Of a stretch of DNA of 11,538 bases, positions 7,610-11,538 are shown piece after piece (the first letter of the stretch is position 1; the number at the start of each line of letters is the position of its first letter). The notes beneath the pieces were generated by a model. That model was not told the DNA's origin and did not search any database. It worked only from the letters and a program-made list of their open reading frames with translations. The stretch is from an uncultured Lachnospiraceae bacterium. GTDB lineage: Bacteria; Bacillota_A; Clostridia; Lachnospirales; Lachnospiraceae. Where the stretch lies: assembly GCA_947564305.1 (NCBI GenBank), contig CANOBT010000169.1, positions 1 to 11,538 on the forward strand, in the 5' to 3' direction. The translations under genes were made by a program, and so were the position numbers.

Positions 7610-8641
7610 TTATCCTCTCTTTCTATTATTATGCCATTTGATCAGTTCCGGTGCGGCCACAAGCAGGATGACCAGACTCTGAACTACGGTTACCATGTTG
7701 GTAGATACATTTGTTACACGGCTCATACGCAACGCGCCCATATCCATGATTCCGAAGAGCAACGCGGTCAAAAGTACTCCGGCCGGATGGTTTCTGCCAA
7801 GGATTGCAACGGCAATTCCTGTAAAACCAAAAGACGGGGAGAAGCCTTCAATAAACCGGTGATATTTTCCAAATACCTCTGTGACGCCTCCAAGAGCTGC
7901 CAGGCCGCCGCTCAAAACCATAGATAAAATCATGAAGAGCTGGACCTTAACTCCTGCCGTACCGGCTGCGGAAGCGTTGGCACCTACGGCCCGGAGCTGG
8001 AATCCCAGAGAGGTTTTCCAGAGGAAGACATAGAGTGCTGCCGCTACAATCAGGAGCAGGAACAGGGAGGTGGTAAGCTGTGTCTGTGGAACCAGCCGTC
8101 CAAACCATACGCCTTCCGGTATGACGTGGGTCTGGGCAGTGGAACCCTGCGCTTTCACAGGACCGTTCACCAGCCAGGAGGTAAAAAGGGTACAGATGTA
8201 ATTCAGCATGATTGCTACAATGACTTCACTGGTATTCAGCTTTGCCTTAAAGATTCCGGGAATGCTGCCGATGACCATACCTGCCAGGACTCCCATCAGA
8301 ATACTTACCAGCATCAGAATCGGTGCGGGCAGGAAGGGGAGACTTAGGGCAGTCAGGACCGCGGCCATGGCTCCGGCATGAAGCTGACCTTCAGCACCGA
8401 TATTTAACATACCGCACCGGGAGCCTAAAGCTACTGCAAGTCCGGTAAAAGCCAGCGGGATACTCTTGCTTATGGTGTTGGCGATAGATTTTGGGCTTCC
8501 AAGCGCGCCTTTTAATAGGGCGCCATAGGCTTCTATCGGGGATTCGCCTGACAGCAGGATGAACAGGGCGCCTATAACAAGGGCAATCCCGATAGCTGCC
8601 AGAGATTTTCCTAATTCACTCATGTTTTTCATCTTTTTCAT
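7610..8641 (-). CDS. nupP: Nucleoside ABC transporter permease, first subunit (NupP-like)
   Basis: A 343-aa integral membrane protein of the same permease fold as its downstream partner. It has an N-terminal membrane anchor (about residues 13-31), a short outside loop with SPIEAYGALLKGALGSP, and then further hydrophobic segments. Motifs typical of the BMP-linked permeases are visible: GLAVALGSRCGMLNIGAEGQL, KAKLNTSEVIVAIMLNYI, LGFQLRAVGANASAAGTAGV and GFTGIAVAILGRNHPAGVLL. The start codon overlaps the ATPase stop by four bases (ATGA) and has AGGAGG 8 bases upstream inside the ATPase gene, a sign of translational coupling and fixed subunit ratio. The C-terminus is short and basic, as expected for a cytoplasmic tail. 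Confidence 0.93.
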   Translation of the reverse strand: MKKMKNMSELGKSLAAIGIALVIGALFILLSGESPIEAYGALLKGALGSPKSIANTISKSIPLAFTGLAVALGSRCGMLNIGAEGQLHAGAMAAVLTALSLPFLPAPILMLVSILMGVLAGMVIGSIPGIFKAKLNTSEVIVAIMLNYICTLFTSWLVNGPVKAQGSTAQTHVIPEGVWFGRLVPQTQLTTSLFLLLIVAAALYVFLWKTSLGFQLRAVGANASAAGTAGVKVQLFMILSMVLSGGLAALGGVTEVFGKYHRFIEGFSPSFGFTGIAVAILGRNHPAGVLLTALLFGIMDMGALRMSRVTNVSTNMVTVVQSLVILLVAAPELIKWHNNRKRG

Positions 8642-10143
8642 TTGTCTGTACCTCCTGCTCTTTTTCCGGTCATGAACAGTCCGATTTCTTCCTTGGTGTA
8701 TGTACCGTTTTCAAACTGGGCGCTGACTTCTCCTTCATACAGCACGGCGATGCGGTCGCTCAGGTTCATGACCTCCGATAGCTCGGCGGATATAAGTAGA
8801 ATCGCTTTGCCCTGCTCCTTCAGGTCTAACAGTGTCTTATGAACTTTCTCGATGGCGCCGATATCCAGTCCACGGACGGGCTGTGCTACCAGCATAAATC
8901 CAGGGTCGTGGCTGGTCTCGCGGCCAAAAATCACTTTCTGCTGGTTACCGCCTGATAACTGGCCGATTTGCTGATCCAGTCCGGCAAGCTTGGTTTCAAA
9001 TAATTCTACCTGTTTCTGGGCGTCTTCGTTCAAAGCTTCAAACTGGATGAAGCCATTCTTGCAGTATTCCGGGTTATCTTGGTATCCAAGAAGGAAATTT
9101 TCCGCAATGGAGAAAGTGGGAACCATTGCATTGCGGTGGCGGTCTGAAGGGATGTAGCCAAGTCCTAGTTTTTTACGGTCCCTTACGGACATTTTTTCGA
9201 TTGGTGTCCCATGAATCAAGATGGTTCCTTCCTTTACCTTCTGATTGCCTGCAATCATGGCCTCCAGTTCCTGCTGTCCGTTGCCGTCGACTCCGGCAAT
9301 ACCTAAAATTTCTCCGGCATGGACGGTTAAGTTTACTGTTTCTGTTGCTTTATCTTGAAGACGTACGTTCTTTAATTCCAGAACGGTTTCACCGATAGAA
9401 GCACCTTTTTTCGCGACAACGGTCTCCACGGAACGTCCAACCATCTGGGTTGCAAGTTCTTTCTCATTGGTGTCTGCGGTATTGCAGCAAAAGGCAACCT
9501 TACCTTTTCGGATGACAGTGATGCGGTCGGATAATGCCATGGTTTCATTCAGTTTGTGTGTGATAAATACAATCGTTTTTCCGTCTTTTTTCAATTGCCG
9601 TAATATTTTAAAGAGTTCTTCGACCTCCTGAGGCGTGAGCACGGCCGTGGGTTCATCTAGAATAATGATGTCTGCTCCGCGGTATAATGTTTTCAGTATT
9701 TCCACTCTCTGTCTCATTCCTACGGAGAGGTTGGCTACTTTTTCATGGAGGTCGATCCGAAAGCCAAAACGTTCGATTAATTCAGAGACTTTTTCTTCAC
9801 TTTTCTTCCTGTCCAGAAACAGTCCGCCTTGTTCCTTTCCGATAATGATATTTTCCAGTACAGTGAGTTGGTTTACCAGCATGAAATGCTGGTGTACCAT
9901 TCCAATACCCAAAGCATAGGCATCATTAGGATTGGCAATATTTGCCTTCTTTTCATGAATATAGATTTCTCCTTCGTCCGGATGATACAATCCAAAAAGA
10001 ATGTTCATCAGCGTACTTTTTCCGGTTCCGTTTTCTCCTAGTAAACAGTGGATTTCCTGACGTTTTACGGTAAAGTCTATTCCGTCGTTTGCACGCACGG
10101 GGCCGAAGCATTTGACGATCCCCTGCATTTTAATAGCGTCCAT
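8638..10143 (-). CDS. nupO: Nucleoside ABC transporter ATPase with two nucleotide-binding domains (NupO-like)
   Basis: A 501-aa tandem ATPase of the RbsA/NupO type that energises nucleoside import at the inner face of the membrane. NBD1 is complete: Walker A GENGTGKST (36-44), Q-loop Gln85, signature LSVGMRQ (139-145), Walker B with DE at 163-164, and H-loop His196. NBD2 begins at about residue 265 and has a degenerate Walker A (GVDGNGQQEL) but an intact LSGGNQQKV signature; its Walker B end reads AQPVRGLD rather than DEPTRGLD. An asymmetric second site is usual in this family, although the loss of both D and E of Walker B is on the strong side. The RBS AAGGAG is 6 bases from ATG. The gene lies 18 bases after the lipoprotein gene and overlaps the first permease by four bases. 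Confidence 0.95.
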   Translation of the reverse strand: MDAIKMQGIVKCFGPVRANDGIDFTVKRQEIHCLLGENGTGKSTLMNILFGLYHPDEGEIYIHEKKANIANPNDAYALGIGMVHQHFMLVNQLTVLENIIIGKEQGGLFLDRKKSEEKVSELIERFGFRIDLHEKVANLSVGMRQRVEILKTLYRGADIIILDEPTAVLTPQEVEELFKILRQLKKDGKTIVFITHKLNETMALSDRITVIRKGKVAFCCNTADTNEKELATQMVGRSVETVVAKKGASIGETVLELKNVRLQDKATETVNLTVHAGEILGIAGVDGNGQQELEAMIAGNQKVKEGTILIHGTPIEKMSVRDRKKLGLGYIPSDRHRNAMVPTFSIAENFLLGYQDNPEYCKNGFIQFEALNEDAQKQVELFETKLAGLDQQIGQLSGGNQQKVIFGRETSHDPGFMLVAQPVRGLDIGAIEKVHKTLLDLKEQGKAILLISAELSEVMNLSDRIAVLYEGEVSAQFENGTYTKEEIGLFMTGKRAGGTDK

Positions 10144-10161
10144 AGCTTTCTCCTTTCATAC

Positions 10162-11196
10162 TTATAATTCGTTTGGTACTTCAATCTTACCGGAAATAAC
10201 ATCTTCTCTGATTTTTTCCAGTTCCTTAAGGACACCATCCGGGACTTTGATATTGCTTCCCTCGACCGTGAAGTCCACGCCGCCGTCACTTAATCCCAGA
10301 AGTTGGTTCTCTCCGGTGTAGGTGCCTTCCACTACGCTGGCGATGGCATGGTAAGCACAGTTATCCAGTCTCTTGAGCATACTCGCCATGATGTAGTCCG
10401 GGGAGATGGAATTTTGGTTCAGATTTACGCCGATACTGACGAATCCCTTTTCCTCCGCTGCCTGGAACAGTCCCATACCGGAAGCTCCGGATGCGTGGAA
10501 AATGACATCTGCTCCTTTTTCACGAAACGTATTGGCAATGGTCCGGGCGGTGGTGGGGTCATTGAAGCCGCCCACATAGTCTGTAAGGACGTTGATATCC
10601 GGGTCTACATAGGCGGCGCCGGCCTGGTAGCCAGCAGCAAATTCGTTGATGAGGGGATTATCCACTCCGCCGATAAAACCAACGGTATCGCCATCAGACA
10701 ATTTGCTGTCAATCTGTTCCTGCTTTGCCAGTACAGCCAGGGCACCGACCATGAAGCTTCCTTCCTGAGCCTTACAGGAGTAAGAGGCAACATTGTCCAG
10801 TTCGGATGTGGCATCTAAAAGCGCGAAACGCTGGTCCGTGTAGACGGAAGCCACATTGTTCAGCGCGTCCACCTGCTCATCTCCCACGCAGATGATTAAG
10901 TCATACTCTTCTGAGGACGCCATCTCGTCCTGGATGATCTCCTCATCTGCTACGGACTTGGGCTCTACCTGGTCATAGGTGATACCCAGTTCGTCTGCCG
11001 CGCGTTTGACACCATCTAAGGCCAGGTCATTGAAAGAATTACCGCCAAGGCCTGCCTGCGTAAAGACGATGCCGATGTGTGCGGTGCTTTCTTCTGCCGG
11101 GGTTTTCTCACTGGTGGATGAGGCGCATCCAGCGAGTGGGAAGACCATTCCGGCTGCCATAAAAAGTGCCGTCAGTTGTTTCCTTCGTTTCTTCAT
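10162..11196 (-). CDS. nupN: BMP/PnrA-family nucleoside-binding lipoprotein
   Basis: A 344-aa extracytoplasmic substrate receptor of the ABC importer. It has a short basic N-terminus (MKKRRKQ), a hydrophobic stretch and a lipobox LAGC with Cys24 as the lipidated residue, then a Ser/Thr/Glu-rich linker. The mature domain follows the BMP (PnrA/TmpC, Med) fold: IGIVFTQAGLGGNSFNDLALDG (about 41-62), DLIICVG, DNVASYSCKAQEGSFMVGALA, VGFIGGVDNPLINEFAAGYQAG, ADVIFHASGASGMGLFQAA and SMLKRLD. Position 264, in GVNLNQN, is Asn where the family usually has Asp (GVD). It is the first gene of the operon, with a strong AAGGAGG 9 bases before ATG and two candidate promoters upstream. Purine nucleosides are the likely ligand because the operon encodes DeoD; pyrimidine nucleosides are not excluded. 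Confidence 0.93.
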   Translation of the reverse strand: MKKRRKQLTALFMAAGMVFPLAGCASSTSEKTPAEESTAHIGIVFTQAGLGGNSFNDLALDGVKRAADELGITYDQVEPKSVADEEIIQDEMASSEEYDLIICVGDEQVDALNNVASVYTDQRFALLDATSELDNVASYSCKAQEGSFMVGALAVLAKQEQIDSKLSDGDTVGFIGGVDNPLINEFAAGYQAGAAYVDPDINVLTDYVGGFNDPTTARTIANTFREKGADVIFHASGASGMGLFQAAEEKGFVSIGVNLNQNSISPDYIMASMLKRLDNCAYHAIASVVEGTYTGENQLLGLSDGGVDFTVEGSNIKVPDGVLKELEKIREDVISGKIEVPNEL

Positions 11197-11216
11197 TTCT
11201 GTTCTCCTCCTTAAAT

Positions 11217-11246
11217 ATTATACAAACTGATTAACTTGTACAACAA
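11217..11246 (-). promoter_or_regulatory. Proximal candidate promoter of the nucleoside operon
   Basis: A perfect TATAAT at 11217-11222 stands 20 bases before the start codon, next to the ribosome binding site. The only -35-like element at suitable distance is TTGTTG (11241-11246), 18 bases away, a weak match lying inside the ACTTGT/ACAAGT inverted repeat. Repressor binding there would block the polymerase. Confidence 0.45.
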
Positions 11247-11248
11247 GT
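11234..11248. promoter_or_regulatory. Putative GntR operator, inverted repeat ACTTGT-N3-ACAAGT
   Basis: A perfect 6-3-6 palindrome at 11234-11248, with a further single ACAAGT at 11265-11270. GntR-family dimers bind short palindromes of this kind. It lies between the two candidate promoters, downstream of the distal one's -10 and over the -35 of the proximal one. The same hexamer recurs before the GntR gene. Confidence 0.55.
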
Positions 11249-11256
11249 GTGATTGA

Positions 11257-11285
11257 AATATAACACAAGTAACAAATGTTGTAAA
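11257..11285 (-). promoter_or_regulatory. Distal candidate promoter of the nucleoside operon
   Basis: TTTACA (11280-11285) and TATATT (11257-11262) are exactly 17 bases apart; each fits the sigma-A consensus at five of six positions. One ACTTGT box lies within the spacer and the palindromic box lies just after the expected start site, so this arrangement matches the GntR promoter better than the proximal one does. Confidence 0.55.
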
Positions 11286-11447
11286 GCTATATTTTGCAAA
11301 GCGTAGTAAATTTGTGAAAAGGTTCTAATTTTAAAGGTGGATTTTTGTGCAAAAGAGAGAGGGGAATTCTGATGAATCACAATATTTTTGGGTTTTGGTT
11401 GTCATAAAGACAATACCATTCGAGACGGTTTTTCGTATTTATATAAG
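11286..11447. other. Intergenic stretch without a recognisable gene
   Basis: AT-rich sequence between the operon promoters and a candidate rightward promoter. A small hairpin (TTGTC-ATAAA-GACAA) lies at 11399-11413. An 11-codon reading frame at 11372-11407 is not convincing. No RNA gene, repeat or riboswitch is seen here. Confidence 0.5.
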
Positions 11448-11476
11448 TTGTCAGAAGCGGGAATGTATGATAGAAT
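11448..11476 (+). promoter_or_regulatory. Candidate rightward promoter at the window edge
   Basis: TTGTCA (11448-11453) and TAGAAT (11471-11476) are separated by 17 bases. A transcript would start near 11483 and run out of the window through a GC hairpin and a TACCTTGAAAA motif. The gene it serves is not visible. Confidence 0.4.
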
Positions 11477-11491
11477 CTTATCTAAGATGTT

Positions 11492-11522
11492 GGGGTCAAA
11501 AGCCCCTATAGTACCTTGAAAA
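11492..11522 (+). other. Leader-like element: GGGG/CCCC hairpin followed by TACCTTGAAAA
   Basis: GGGG at 11492-11495 pairs with CCCC at 11503-11506 around a 7-base loop, with TACCTTGAAAA following at 11512-11522. CTTTGAAAA/CCTTGAAAA motifs of this kind occur in boxA-like antitermination leaders before rRNA in Bacillota, and similar text precedes some mobile-element genes. Identification is by resemblance only. Confidence 0.3.
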
Positions 11523-11538
11523 TTTTACACAAACACAC

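Noticed and set aside
7505..7927. 140-codon + strand reading frame across the two permease genes
   Set aside because: Antisense to two well-recognised membrane proteins and the 4-base gap between them; the translation is rich in Cys, His and Gln, typical of antisense reads through membrane genes.
9240..9330. Inactivating mutation in the second ATPase domain
   Set aside because: The degenerate second Walker A (GVDGNGQQEL) is normal for RbsA/NupO-type double ATPases.
10303..10818. 171-codon + strand reading frame
   Set aside because: Antisense to the BMP lipoprotein gene, which has a lipobox, fold motifs and a strong ribosome binding site.
11286..11340. Purine riboswitch or CcpA cre site upstream of the nucleoside operon
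   Set aside because: The conserved junction and loop sequences of a purine riboswitch are not seen, and the best cre-like text (TGAAAAGGTTCTAA) lacks the central CG and palindrome.
11372..11407. 11-codon frame MNHNIFGFWLS as a leader peptide
   Set aside because: The purine-rich stretch upstream is not a convincing ribosome binding site, the candidate rightward promoter lies downstream of it, and no attenuator follows.

Overview
The window looks like chromosomal DNA of a low-to-moderate GC Bacillota, most likely a gut Clostridia/Lachnospiraceae-type organism. This rests on strong AGGAGG-type ribosome binding sites, sigma-A-like promoters, and the style of the BMP-type nucleoside transporter and DeoD/DeoB proteins. 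The genus cannot be fixed from the sequence alone.

Left third (about 1-3821, + strand, AT-rich): a decayed restriction/defence-like block. It holds (i) a short unidentified open stretch (53-244); (ii) a helicase of the type III restriction (Res)/DEAD-DEAH class, broken by at least three frameshifts and in-frame stops but with recognisable Walker A, DESH, TAT, GWDV and QxxGRxxR motifs; (iii) an unrecognised protein of about 422 aa ('ORF A') broken by one extra A in an A-run; and (iv) a PD-(D/E)XK nuclease-like protein of about 236 aa ('ORF B'), start-stop coupled to ORF A (TAATG) and broken by one missing base. If the lesions are real, all are pseudogenes. The reading frames can be reconstructed, and ORF A + ORF B is the best candidate here for an uncharacterised two-gene system.

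Right two thirds (3825-11285, all - strand, clearly higher GC, every gene intact): a purine-nucleoside salvage operon. In transcription order it encodes a BMP/PnrA-type lipoprotein, a double-NBD ATPase, two permeases (the arrangement of B. subtilis NupNOPQ), a GntR/HutC-type regulator, a DeoD-type purine nucleoside phosphorylase and phosphopentomutase DeoB. A bidirectional-looking hairpin whose T-rich side faces the - strand ends the operon. The logic is coherent: import the nucleoside, phosphorolyse it to base plus (deoxy)ribose-1-phosphate, then isomerise to the 5-phosphate for central metabolism. The hexamer ACTTGT/ACAAGT occurs as an inverted repeat upstream of the lipoprotein gene and as a direct repeat immediately after a good promoter in front of the GntR gene, so the regulator probably controls both promoters. 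The phosphorylase carries Ser where the DeoD family has its catalytic Asp (E. coli Asp204), which is the most striking protein-level oddity.

Right edge (11286-11538): no gene. It contains a plausible rightward promoter followed by a small GC hairpin and a TACCTTGAAAA motif, resembling leaders seen before rRNA operons or mobile-element genes in Bacillota. Whatever it drives lies beyond the window.
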